Position numbers and translations under genes: made by a program
Notes under the pieces: generated by a model
What the model was told of the DNA's origin: nothing
Seen by the model: only the letters and a program-made list of their open reading frames with translations
The model's database searches: none
Shown here: one piece after another, positions 1 to 7,597 of the stretch
Layout: each line of letters starts with the position of its first letter
Numbering within the stretch: the first letter of the stretch is position 1
Source of the DNA: Bosea sp. 685
GTDB taxonomy: Bacteria; Pseudomonadota; Alphaproteobacteria; Rhizobiales; Beijerinckiaceae
DNA: 64,000 bases
Assembly (NCBI RefSeq): GCF_031884435.1
Contig: NZ_CP134779.1
Span: 3,844,001-3,908,000, forward strand
Direction: 5' to 3'

Positions 1-861
1 GGCGATGATGGCGACTTTTGCGGCTGCGCTTCTTGCGCGGACGGCGTCGTAGAAGGTCTTGAAGCGCGCAGATGTCCGGATGGCAGCCAGCGCGGCCATG
101 TAGAGGGCTTTGCGGACGCGTCGCCTTCCGCCCCTGATCATGCGCTGTCCGCGCCTGCGCCCGCTGTCATTGTTGAAGGGCGCGAGACCGGCGAGCGCGG
201 CGATGGCCTTTGGCGAGACGTGGCCGAGTTCGGGCATCAGGGCGATGAGAGTGACGGCTGTGACGGGCCCGATGCCGGGCGCCGAGCGCAGCAGAGCTTG
301 CGTCCTGGCCAAGGTCTCATCTGCCCGCAAGGCCTCGCTGACGAGGTGCTCGAGCGTGGCGATCTCCGCATCGAGCCAGGCGAGATGGCGGGCGAGGCTG
401 CCGGTGGGATCTTGCCCCTCGCTGTCGCGGACGCGCTCGGCGGCGCGCATCTCGACGAGCTGATCGCGGCGTTTGTGCAGCTGTGCCAAGGCGTTGCGAG
501 CGGGATCGGAGGCTGCGTCGGGCATGAGCGCCAGCATGCGCGCCATCGCAGCCAGCATCTCGGCGTCGATCGCATCGGTCTTGGCCAGGCGGCCGGTGGC
601 GCGGGCGAAGTCGCGGGCGCGCGCCGGATTGATCCGGGCGAAGCGGCAGCCGGCCTGCTCCAGGGTCTGGCGCAGCGTGTGGTCATAGGGGCCGGTTGCC
701 TCGAAGGCGACGAAGCTGGCCTGGCAGTCGAGCGACGACAGCCAGGTCGCGATCGCCTCGCTCGTATTGGCGATCCGAAGGCTCGTCCCGCTCGTCTCCT
801 CGAACAGGTCGAGATGGCTCTTGGCGATATCGCAACCGATGAAGCAGGGGTGTATGGTCAT
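1..861 (-). CDS. IS110-family transposase (DEDD recombinase), 3' end cut off
   Basis: The protein catalyses insertion and excision of its own IS. The 287 visible codons start at ATG 861 and run off the window. The N-terminal DEDD (RuvC-like) domain shows Asp11 in IGCDIAK, Glu54 in FEATGPY and Asp96/Asp99 in KTDAIDAEML. The C-terminal Transposase_20 domain shows APGIGPVTA near residue 194 and the GLAPFNNDSGRRRG block near 225, with the presumed nucleophile Ser233. Family members are usually 300-400 residues, so only the tail is missing. The reading frame is intact over the visible part, so the element may be functional. Known for the family: a structured RNA from the non-coding end guides target and donor recognition. 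Confidence 0.9.
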   Translation of the reverse strand, partial: MTIHPCFIGCDIAKSHLDLFEETSGTSLRIANTSEAIATWLSSLDCQASFVAFEATGPYDHTLRQTLEQAGCRFARINPARARDFARATGRLAKTDAIDAEMLAAMARMLALMPDAASDPARNALAQLHKRRDQLVEMRAAERVRDSEGQDPTGSLARHLAWLDAEIATLEHLVSEALRADETLARTQALLRSAPGIGPVTAVTLIALMPELGHVSPKAIAALAGLAPFNNDSGRRRGQRMIRGGRRRVRKALYMAALAAIRTSARFKTFYDAVRARSAAAKVAIIA

Positions 862-1024
862 GGTGCCTGTCCCTGTGCTGCGAGGTCCGGTGCAAGCGGC
901 CTCGGTCAACTGTTCAGGATGGGGTCTTCGAACGCGGGCGGGAACCGAGCCGGAACGCGGTGTTTGCCACCCGGGATCCAACGGCTTCCCGCCCGCACCA
1001 ATCATGACACCAATCAAACACACA
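862..1024 (-). ncRNA. candidate IS110 bridge RNA in the left end
   Basis: The non-coding left end upstream of the transposase has the layout expected of an IS110 bridge RNA. A perfect 11-bp stem pairs 986-996 with 934-944 around a 41-base loop. Inside the loop, read on the minus strand, lie TGGATCCCGGGT (980-969), then a small hairpin GGTG-GCAAA-CACC, then a second unpaired stretch. A separate hairpin lies at 881-904. The 12-base stretch is identical to 1064-1075 in the palindromic repeat next to the IS, as a target guide would be. The stems and the match are seen; the RNA itself is inferred. Confidence 0.45.
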
Positions 1025-1103
1025 GGGATCCATGCCGGAGCCTAACCAGGCAACGCTCCGGCATGGATCCCGGGTCTCCTTGCAGTCGCCCGGGATGACG
1101 GCG
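1025..1103. repeat. palindromic intergenic repeat (type A), truncated at the IS junction
   Basis: GGGATCCATGCCGGAGC (1025-1041) pairs with GCTCCGGCATGGATCCC (1055-1071), followed by an outer arm ending in GGGATGACGGCG. An intact relative at 45725-45831 has both outer arms (CGTCATCC and GGATGACG). Here the left outer arm is replaced by the IS110 end, which suggests that the IS inserted into the repeat. Confidence 0.65.
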
Positions 1104-1163
1104 CGTTTCAAGAGAAAATTCCAACCGACTGAAATCCTTGCTGACGTTATCGACCAGGCTCTG

Positions 1164-1190
1164 AGGACCCCCCGGTTCATCGGGGGGCCT
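1164..1190 (-). terminator. GC-rich hairpin downstream of the hydrolase gene
   Basis: CCCCCC (1168-1173) pairs with GGGGGG (1182-1187), extended by AGG/CCT with one bulged base; the loop is about 8 bases. It lies 25 bases past the stop of the hydrolase gene, in the right place for a transcription terminator. There is no T-run, so it may only help stop transcription or protect the 3' end. Confidence 0.4.
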
Positions 1191-1214
1191 GGCGCGGCTG
1201 AGAGCAGCTGCCGA

Positions 1215-1889
1215 CTACTGCAAGGCCTCGAGCCTGGTCAGGATCGCCAGGAACTGGTCAGGCGCCGCGGCGATGATGTTGTGCCTGGTCGGCATCTCCT
1301 CGATCCGCCAGTCCGGGAGCTTTCTGAGGCGCTCGACCGTTGGAGGAAACGGGCTGTCGGCCCAGCCGGTGGCGTAGACAAAGAGCTTCTCGCGAACCGC
1401 TTTCCAGCGCCCGGCCAATCGGATCTTCTGGAGAAACGACGCCATGGGATGCGGCCGGCAACGCGGATCCATATGCGCGGGCGGTCGAACACTGAGACCG
1501 TCCTCGCCGGCCCCCTCAATCGCGGTCGCCCGGAAATGGTCGTTGACCAGGTCCCACCAGGACTGGCCATCCTCGGGCACGAGCGCGTCGATATAGACGA
1601 GCGCGGCTATGCGCTCGGGCATGCGATCCGCCACCCCTGTTATCACCATCCCGCCATAGCTATGCGCGCACAAAACGACATCGGAGAGATCCTCGAATTC
1701 GAGCAGATTGGCCACGTCGAGAATATGCGTGTCGAGGTTGGGGCGCACTGCTGCGAGGTGCACCCGTTCGCCCAATCCGGTGAGTGTCGGCGTGAAGACC
1801 TCATGTCCAAGCGCACGCAGCCTGCGCGCGAAAGGCGTGAGCTCGCAGCCGCCATGCCAGCCGCCCGCCACGATAACGACGTTCGCCAT
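1215..1889 (-). CDS. alpha/beta-fold hydrolase (salicylate esterase / MenH-like)
   Basis: A 224-residue cytoplasmic alpha/beta hydrolase without signal peptide. The oxyanion-side motif GGWHGG is at residues 9-14, the nucleophile elbow AHSYGG places Ser77, and the probable catalytic His203 lies in TRHNIIAAAPDQF near the C-terminus. Length and the GGWHGG start fit the small esterase / hydroxynitrile-lyase-like group that hydrolyses small esters. The substrate cannot be read from the sequence. It is divergent from an AraC regulator 167 bases away, the usual layout for a regulator and its target. Confidence 0.8.
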   Translation of the reverse strand: MANVVIVAGGWHGGCELTPFARRLRALGHEVFTPTLTGLGERVHLAAVRPNLDTHILDVANLLEFEDLSDVVLCAHSYGGMVITGVADRMPERIAALVYIDALVPEDGQSWWDLVNDHFRATAIEGAGEDGLSVRPPAHMDPRCRPHPMASFLQKIRLAGRWKAVREKLFVYATGWADSPFPPTVERLRKLPDWRIEEMPTRHNIIAAAPDQFLAILTRLEALQ

Positions 1890-1917
1890 CCGTCAACTCC
1901 TCCTCAATGCCCGGCTC

Positions 1918-1961
1918 GATCACGCCGCATTTGGACGGAAGCCTCCGAATGCGGCGTGATC
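1918..1961. promoter_or_regulatory. perfect 13-bp inverted repeat between divergent hydrolase and AraC genes
   Basis: GATCACGCCGCAT (1918-1930) and ATGCGGCGTGATC (1949-1961) are exact reverse complements with an 18-base spacer. The position in the 167-base divergent promoter region would suit an operator. However, a related element (GATCACGT-CGCATTCGGACGGA core) lies at 46893-46940, so it may be a dispersed intergenic repeat instead. Confidence 0.4.
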
Positions 1962-2056
1962 GCTTCCAGAAGTTCAGCGCGTCAGGGAGGTTTAGCGCTT
2001 TTTGCCATGCAGGAATTTAGATATTCTGCCAATTGATTATTAAAATCGGTCAATCC

Positions 2057-2869
2057 ATGCGGCAGCCGCTTCACTATCCCTGGCCGGATTTCGATGTGGA
2101 CGCAGCCGCCGCTCCGGCGATTTCGGTGCGCGTCGACGTCCTCGAAAACGGAGCTGAGGTCGCCGCCCACCAGCACCGCAAGGGCCAGCTCGTTTTCGCG
2201 CTGACCGGGGGCGTAAGCTGTCGCGTTCCCAGCGGCTTATGGATGGTGCCGACGCATTGCGCAGTCTGGATTCCAGGAGGCATGGAGCACAGCAATATCG
2301 CGACCGCCAATGCGAAGCTTTTCTTCGTGTACATCGAACCTGACGCTGCCGATCTCCCAGTGCGATGCTGCACCGTTTCCATCTCGCCATTGCTACGCGA
2401 ACTGATCGTCGCGCTGTCCGAACGTCCGGGTACGGATGACGCCGACGCGCTTCTGGCCAAGCTGCTGCTCGCCGAATTGCCGCGCATGCCTGTCCAGCAG
2501 CTCTATCTGCCGATCTCATCGGAGCCGCGCCTGCGGCGGATCGCCGATGCCCTGGCTGCAAACCCGGCCGACCGGACCAGGCTTGGCGCATGGGCCAGCC
2601 GCGTCGCGCTCAGCGAGAGCAGCCTCAGCCGCCTGGTGATCAAGGAAACCGGGTTGAGCTTCGGGCGCTGGCGACAACAGCTGCACCTGATCGTCGCCAT
2701 CAGGGAATTGTCCAATGGCGCGACAGTCCAGCAGGTTTCGGCCGAGCTGGGCTATGAATCCGTCGCGGCCTTCATCACCATGTTCAAGAAGGCACTCGGC
2801 AAGCCGCCGGCGAAATATCTTGCCAGTGTGAAATATCCGGCGAGCGTCATGCACGACAACCGCACATAG
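2057..2869 (+). CDS. AraC-family transcriptional regulator with cupin-type N-terminal domain
   Basis: A 270-residue regulator. The N-terminal half has a cupin-like sensor core (AAHQHRKGQLVFALTGGV, then VWIPGGMEHS). The C-terminal half has the two helix-turn-helix units of AraC proteins (LGAWASRVALSESSLSRLVIKETG, then VQQVSAELGYESVAAFITMFKKALGKPP). The ATG at 2057 is chosen over an upstream in-frame TTG at 2033 because homology to the family begins after it. It is divergent from the hydrolase gene and probably controls that gene and itself; the ligand is unknown. Confidence 0.85.
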   Translation: MRQPLHYPWPDFDVDAAAAPAISVRVDVLENGAEVAAHQHRKGQLVFALTGGVSCRVPSGLWMVPTHCAVWIPGGMEHSNIATANAKLFFVYIEPDAADLPVRCCTVSISPLLRELIVALSERPGTDDADALLAKLLLAELPRMPVQQLYLPISSEPRLRRIADALAANPADRTRLGAWASRVALSESSLSRLVIKETGLSFGRWRQQLHLIVAIRELSNGATVQQVSAELGYESVAAFITMFKKALGKPPAKYLASVKYPASVMHDNRT

Positions 2870-2890
2870 GTGGTCGATGCGGTACAGCCT

Positions 2891-5800
2891 CTAAGGGCTT
2901 CGACAGCTAGTCGAACCAGCCGGCAGCATGGCGCGCATCGCTGCGTCGAGCTGGGGGTCCTGGCCTTTGGACCAGGCCGTCGGGTTCGACAGAACCGGGA
3001 TATCGGGCGTGATATCCTCGTTCTCGATGAACTTGCCGTTGAGCTTGCGGATCGGAAGCTGCGGGAGGCCGTAGACGAGCCCCGGGATGATGTTGGATTC
3101 GGCCCACCAGACGAATGTGCCGGTCCCGGCGACGGAATCGCCGACGAGCGGCCCGAGCTTCAGGTCACGATAGGCTTGCGGGAAGACCGACGCATCGGAA
3201 TAGCTCACCGCATTCATGATGACGGCAGAGGGTTTGGACCAGCGGTCGCGCGGCTCCTGCTGCGTCGGGCCGCCACGCGGTGGAACATAGGTCATGTAGT
3301 TCTTGCCCGAGAGCAGGGTCAGCAACTGATTATGGAGATTGCCGCCGCCATTATAGCGCACGTCGACGATAAGGGCGTCGGCCTGCTGGAAGCGCCCGAA
3401 AATCTCCGAGAACACCCAGCGATAGGATTTCTCGTCCATATCGGCGACATAGACATAGCCCAGATGCCCGCAGGATTTGGCGATGACATAGTCGCGCTTG
3501 CGCTTGAGCCAGCGGGCCGCCGCGAGCTCCTGCTCCTTGCCGAGGCTGACGGGGACATGCTTTTCGGTGAAGCGCTGCCCGCCGGGATGTTCCGCGGTGA
3601 TCGCCAGCACCTGCTTGGCGCGCCCCCGTAGAGCGCGGCGGATGCCGCCTTCATTCGGCACCGGCTCGCCATCGATTTCCAGAATGACGTCGCCCGGCGC
3701 GAGAGCAGAATCGGCGCTGTCGAAGGGGCCGTTCGCCAGGATCTCCGCAACCTTCATTCCCGGGCCGGAATAGCGCTCGTCATAATAGAGGCCGAGCGAC
3801 GCCGTCTGTTCGGCCGGTGGAACGCTGCTGCGCAGCCTGCCGCCCGTGTGAGACGCGTTCAATTCGCCGGCCATCTCGGACAGGAGCTCGGCCAGATCCC
3901 GCGTGTCGACGATGGACGGCAGGAGCTTGCTGTATTTGAGCTGAACCGCCTCCCAGTCGACGCCGTTGAAATTGGGGTCGTAGAATTTCTTCTTCGTCAG
4001 CATCCAGAACTGGTTGAACGCCGCCTGCCGGGTTTCCGCGGCGTCGCGCGTCGTGTCCGCGGTGATCTTGATGACACGCGAGCTGCCTTTGCCCGTATCG
4101 ACCTCGGTGACGCCGTCCGGGGAGAGGAAATAGAGCTTCTTCTGATCCCGGCTCATCCGAACGGGACTGGAGCGGACATAGCTCAAGCCGGAGAACAGCG
4201 TCCTGCGCCGCTCCCGGCGGAGATCGCGCACGACGCCGGTGACGGTAAAGCCATCGCCTTGCGGGGTGGGATAGCGTTCGACGGACAAAACGCTGACGCC
4301 ATCGGCCAGGAGGCCGAAATAGACCAGGCTCGCTGGCTGTTGGGTCAGCCTGATCGTCCTGTCCTCAACGCCGGCTGGCTCAAATGTGAACGCCTCGCGC
4401 GGCTTGGAGGCTCGTGGCCTGGCGCCGTCCTTTGGCGGGGCCATCGCCTCTTTCTCGTCCGGCGTGCCGGGGCGGCGTTCCTCTTCCTCCGATCCGGAGG
4501 GCGCATCGCCGATCACGGGCACGCGCAGTTTCTGCTCGAAGGCATCGCGAGCCTTGCGCGAAACATAGACGCCTTCGATATCGGCGCTCCAGGTACGGCC
4601 ATTGATGTAACGCAGGCCTTCCGCGTCGGAAGCCCAGAGCAGGAAGCTGCCGTCCTGGCTCCATTCGGCCGGGGACTGGTCTTCTCCCGACGGAGCAACC
4701 CGCATCGCGGGTGCATGGCCATCGGCCGGCGCGACGGCGACATTGTCGATCTGCTGACTTGGCTGGATCGGGAAAGCGAGCCATTTCGAATCCGGCGACC
4801 AGGACAACCACCACGACCAGTCGCCGTAGAAATAATTCATCCCCTTGGGCAGGATCTCGATATCGGCCTTGGTCGCGACATCCAGAACCCGCACGGAGTC
4901 GCGGTTGGCGATATAGGCGACATGCTTGCCGTCGGGCGCGAAGACCGGCGTCATCGCGTCCTCCTTGCCGGCCTGGAGCAGCCTCTCTTCAATGCGCGTC
5001 GCTTCGAAGAAGCTCTTCTCCTCGGGGTCGACGATACCGGCCTCATAGAGGCTCCAGCGCCCGTCGCGTTCCGCCGCGTAGACGAGTTTGCGGCCATCCG
5101 GCGAAAAGCTCGGATTGCGCTCTTCTCCCGGCGTCCTGGTAATCCGCTTGACATAGCGGCCGTTGAGCGAGGCGACGAAGATATCGCCACGCGTCACCAG
5201 CGCGATCTCCTTGCCGGTCGGCGACGGAACGATGTCGTTGAAGCTGGATGTCTGGCTTGGGCTTTCGCCACTCAGGGCCGATTGCGCGACATTGACCGCG
5301 ATCCGTTCGGGGTCTTTCGCACCAGGCCGGAGCAGATAAAGTTCGCCGCCCCGCGAGAAGGCCAATATGCCGGAGCGCGACATCGATAGCGACCGGACGG
5401 GATCGCCGGTGAGATGCGTGACCTGCTCGGGCTTCCGCTCTGTCAAAGACAGGCGCCAGATGTTCAGCGAGCCCGATGCCTCGCCAAGATAGTAGACGGT
5501 GCCATCGGGCGACCACACGGCATCGCGGCTCTCATGCGTGTCGTCGGTCAAACGCTCATGCCGGCCGCTGCCGGCCTCATAGAGCCAGACCTGGCGGGCC
5601 GCGCTCGATGTCTGTCCCTTGCGGAAGGACTGCTCGATGCTCGGCGCGGTATAAAGCAGGCGTTTGCCGTCTGCGTCCCAGCGCGCATCGAAAGCCGCGT
5701 TCGGCAGAACGATCGTGTCGCGCCCGCCGGAGATGGGAACCTGATAAAGCTGGCTGCCCTGCTCGAAGCGGTTTGGAATGGCGAATGTCTCAGTGGCATC

Positions 5801-6202
5801 GCCAAGGCGTCGCGCCGAAAACAGCACCGCCTTGCCATCCGGAGTGAAGCTCGACGGCTTTTCATCAACGGAATACCAGGTCAGCCGCTTCGCCTCTCCG
5901 CCCCCTGCCGGCACCGCAAAGATGTTCATCGCGCCGAAACGATCGGCGGCAAAAGCGATGCTGTTGCCGTCAGGCGACCAGATCGGCGTGGCGGCATGAG
6001 AGCCGGCCGGCGTCAGCGGCTGCGCGTCACCTCCCGAAATCAACACGGTCCAGATCTGGCCTTGATACCGAAAAGCCAGCCGGGTTCCGTCGGGCGAAAT
6101 CGCGGGCTCGCGCAGCCATAGCGGCCTGTTTGCCGCTTGAGCCGATGAGAACAGAGCGCTCAAGGCAAAGGCCATCAGAATTCTGAGCACATGCGCAATC
6201 AT
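2891..6202 (-). CDS. secreted tricorn-like S41 serine protease with beta-propeller domains
   Basis: A very large protease of 1103 residues. A Sec signal peptide (hydrophobic stretch, cleavage near AQAANRP) sends it to the periplasm. Residues about 25-420 carry TolB/PD40-type propeller repeats (SPDG motifs), followed by a second propeller region. The C-terminal third is the peptidase: Ser784-His785 in ASHTGG, a PDZ domain near 800-870, the nucleophile Ser1005 in SDASVF, and Glu1060/1062 in ENEDITPD. This order is that of tricorn protease, which degrades peptides. The start at 6202 is preferred over 6238 because it places the signal peptide at the N-terminus. It converges on the AraC gene, 21 bases away. 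A separate S41 activity with different specificity is possible. Confidence 0.88.
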   Translation of the reverse strand: MIAHVLRILMAFALSALFSSAQAANRPLWLREPAISPDGTRLAFRYQGQIWTVLISGGDAQPLTPAGSHAATPIWSPDGNSIAFAADRFGAMNIFAVPAGGGEAKRLTWYSVDEKPSSFTPDGKAVLFSARRLGDATETFAIPNRFEQGSQLYQVPISGGRDTIVLPNAAFDARWDADGKRLLYTAPSIEQSFRKGQTSSAARQVWLYEAGSGRHERLTDDTHESRDAVWSPDGTVYYLGEASGSLNIWRLSLTERKPEQVTHLTGDPVRSLSMSRSGILAFSRGGELYLLRPGAKDPERIAVNVAQSALSGESPSQTSSFNDIVPSPTGKEIALVTRGDIFVASLNGRYVKRITRTPGEERNPSFSPDGRKLVYAAERDGRWSLYEAGIVDPEEKSFFEATRIEERLLQAGKEDAMTPVFAPDGKHVAYIANRDSVRVLDVATKADIEILPKGMNYFYGDWSWWLSWSPDSKWLAFPIQPSQQIDNVAVAPADGHAPAMRVAPSGEDQSPAEWSQDGSFLLWASDAEGLRYINGRTWSADIEGVYVSRKARDAFEQKLRVPVIGDAPSGSEEEERRPGTPDEKEAMAPPKDGARPRASKPREAFTFEPAGVEDRTIRLTQQPASLVYFGLLADGVSVLSVERYPTPQGDGFTVTGVVRDLRRERRRTLFSGLSYVRSSPVRMSRDQKKLYFLSPDGVTEVDTGKGSSRVIKITADTTRDAAETRQAAFNQFWMLTKKKFYDPNFNGVDWEAVQLKYSKLLPSIVDTRDLAELLSEMAGELNASHTGGRLRSSVPPAEQTASLGLYYDERYSGPGMKVAEILANGPFDSADSALAPGDVILEIDGEPVPNEGGIRRALRGRAKQVLAITAEHPGGQRFTEKHVPVSLGKEQELAAARWLKRKRDYVIAKSCGHLGYVYVADMDEKSYRWVFSEIFGRFQQADALIVDVRYNGGGNLHNQLLTLLSGKNYMTYVPPRGGPTQQEPRDRWSKPSAVIMNAVSYSDASVFPQAYRDLKLGPLVGDSVAGTGTFVWWAESNIIPGLVYGLPQLPIRKLNGKFIENEDITPDIPVLSNPTAWSKGQDPQLDAAMRAMLPAGSTSCRSP

Positions 6203-6416
6203 GAAACGATGACCTGCATGAAATGATGACCTGACCAAATGGGGCGCCCGCGCAATTCGTAGCGGCGGCCTCAGATCGGGTAAAGCACGCTTGGTTCGGA
6301 TAAAGCACGCTTGGCGCGCGAAAGAAGCCAGCTAGGGGCGCTTGAATGCAGCTGCATATCAGGGGAAAGCGCTGCGCAAGCTTCACCGTCGGCCGCAGCC
6401 TTGGATTCAAGCGGCC

Positions 6417-7319
6417 TTAGCTTCGACCAGCGGCGGCGGAACCGCGCATGGTCCGGCGCCAGACGGCCGGCGTCTCGCCGGTCACGCGACGGAAGGCGCG
6501 CGTGAAATGCGCCTGGTCGGAGAAACCCGCCTCGATCGCAATCTCGGTCAGGGACCGTTGTCCGGCGAGCAGCATCTCCTGCCCTTTTCGGATGCGCGCC
6601 TGAATTTGCCATTGGTGCGGCGGCACGCCGGTCGAGGCCTTGAAGGCATGGCTGAAATAGGATTGCGACAGCCCGACCAGCTTTGCCAGATCCTGCAGCC
6701 TGATCGAACCATTGCAATGCTCGCTGATGTAGTCGGTCACGCGCCGCAATTGCCAGCTGGACAAGGTGCTGCCGCGGCTCGGCTCGCGCCGCTCGACGCC
6801 GAACAGATCGATCAGCAAAGCGAGGATCAGGCTGTCGCCATAGAGGTCGTGTCGCGCATCGGGTTCGGCCACCTCGCGCGCGATCAGCCCGGCAAGCGCG
6901 AAGAGATGCGGATCGTCGAACATCAGCCGCGGCTTGGCCATCTGGCGCGACGAAAGCCTCTCGCAAATCTGCTCGCAAAGAGCCTCGGGATCGAAATGCA
7001 GATCGAGATGGCGCAGGCGCATCGGCGCCTCCACCCGTCCCCAGAGCGGCAAATGGGCGGGTACGAAATTGATCGAGCCTCTGCCGCCAAACCCGCGCAG
7101 ATCGTCGCCATGCGGCTTCAACCGGGTCTCGAACGACCCGCCTTCCGCCTCCAGCACGATGAACAGGCGCGGATGCGCCGAGACATAGTGGCCGCGCGCC
7201 TGGGGTCCGCAGGCGGCATACCAGAGATCCACCACCACGCCGTTCCAGCGGCGCCAGCGCAACGGTTCCAGAACCGTCACGCCCTCATGGGTCGAGGTCA
7301 TCGAGGGCTGGAAGGTCAT
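6417..7319 (-). CDS. AraC-family transcriptional regulator next to the fhu operon
   Basis: A 300-residue AraC protein. The N-terminal domain (about 1-190) resembles the cupin-type sensor of AraC proteins. The C-terminal domain (about 200-295) has both helix-turn-helix motifs: IRLQDLAKLVGLSQSYFSHAFK, and LTEIAIEAGFSDQAHFTRAFRR followed by TGETPAVWR. It is divergent from the TonB receptor gene across a 278-base region. Many siderophore receptors are controlled by a neighbouring AraC regulator that binds the imported chelate, so this is its likely job; that is inferred from position only. Confidence 0.85.
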   Translation of the reverse strand: MTFQPSMTSTHEGVTVLEPLRWRRWNGVVVDLWYAACGPQARGHYVSAHPRLFIVLEAEGGSFETRLKPHGDDLRGFGGRGSINFVPAHLPLWGRVEAPMRLRHLDLHFDPEALCEQICERLSSRQMAKPRLMFDDPHLFALAGLIAREVAEPDARHDLYGDSLILALLIDLFGVERREPSRGSTLSSWQLRRVTDYISEHCNGSIRLQDLAKLVGLSQSYFSHAFKASTGVPPHQWQIQARIRKGQEMLLAGQRSLTEIAIEAGFSDQAHFTRAFRRVTGETPAVWRRTMRGSAAAGRS

Positions 7320-7380
7320 GAGGCCTCAGCTTCGCGTCAACGCGCATTGTTGGCAGGCGCTCGATCGCTTCCAAAAATTG

Positions 7381-7431
7381 AGAGCATTGCTCACGCGAAA
7401 AACCGGTACCCATTTTTTCGCGCAATGCTCT
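7381..7431. repeat. dispersed palindromic repeat (type B, short form)
   Basis: AGAGCATTGC at one end and GCAATGCTCT at the other pair across a core containing AAAAACCGG and TTTTTCGCG. A nearly identical copy lies at 46955-47005. It sits between the AraC gene and the fhuA promoter region. Confidence 0.75.
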
Positions 7432-7493
7432 AGCATGATATTTCCATGAGCAAGAACGTTCAACGCAAAGCATGAACGATCAATCAAAATACC

Positions 7494-7508
7494 AATATCG
7501 CTGATATT
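7494..7508. promoter_or_regulatory. 15-bp palindrome upstream of the TonB receptor gene
   Basis: AATATC-GCT-GATATT is a perfect inverted repeat about 90 bases before the receptor start, in an AT-rich stretch. It is a plausible operator for the AraC regulator or for an iron regulator (Fur, RirA or Irr class). The binding protein cannot be named from sequence. Confidence 0.35.
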
Positions 7509-7597
7509 CGCAACTCTATCAGGATTGCCTCGCCTTTGAATGATTCTAAATTTGAATAATTCCGAGATGGCGGGCGAATATCAGCTCGGAACCGAAT

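Larger units (their letters stand above)
1..1024 (-). mobile_element. IS110-family insertion sequence, left part (cut by window start)
   Basis: The element holds a DEDD transposase reading towards the window start and about 160 bases of non-coding left end upstream of it. The outer boundary is put near 1024, because from about 1025 the sequence becomes a palindromic repeat of a type seen intact at 45725-45831, while the bases left of 1025 do not match that repeat. The other end lies outside the window. IS110 elements lack classical terminal inverted repeats, so the exact junction cannot be read from one end. Confidence 0.7.

Noticed and set aside
3848..5389. Long open frame (513 codons) on the plus strand opposite the S41 protease gene
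   Set aside because: Its product is rich in Arg, Gly and Asp without domain pattern; the minus strand has a clear protease. High GC content leaves such antisense frames open.
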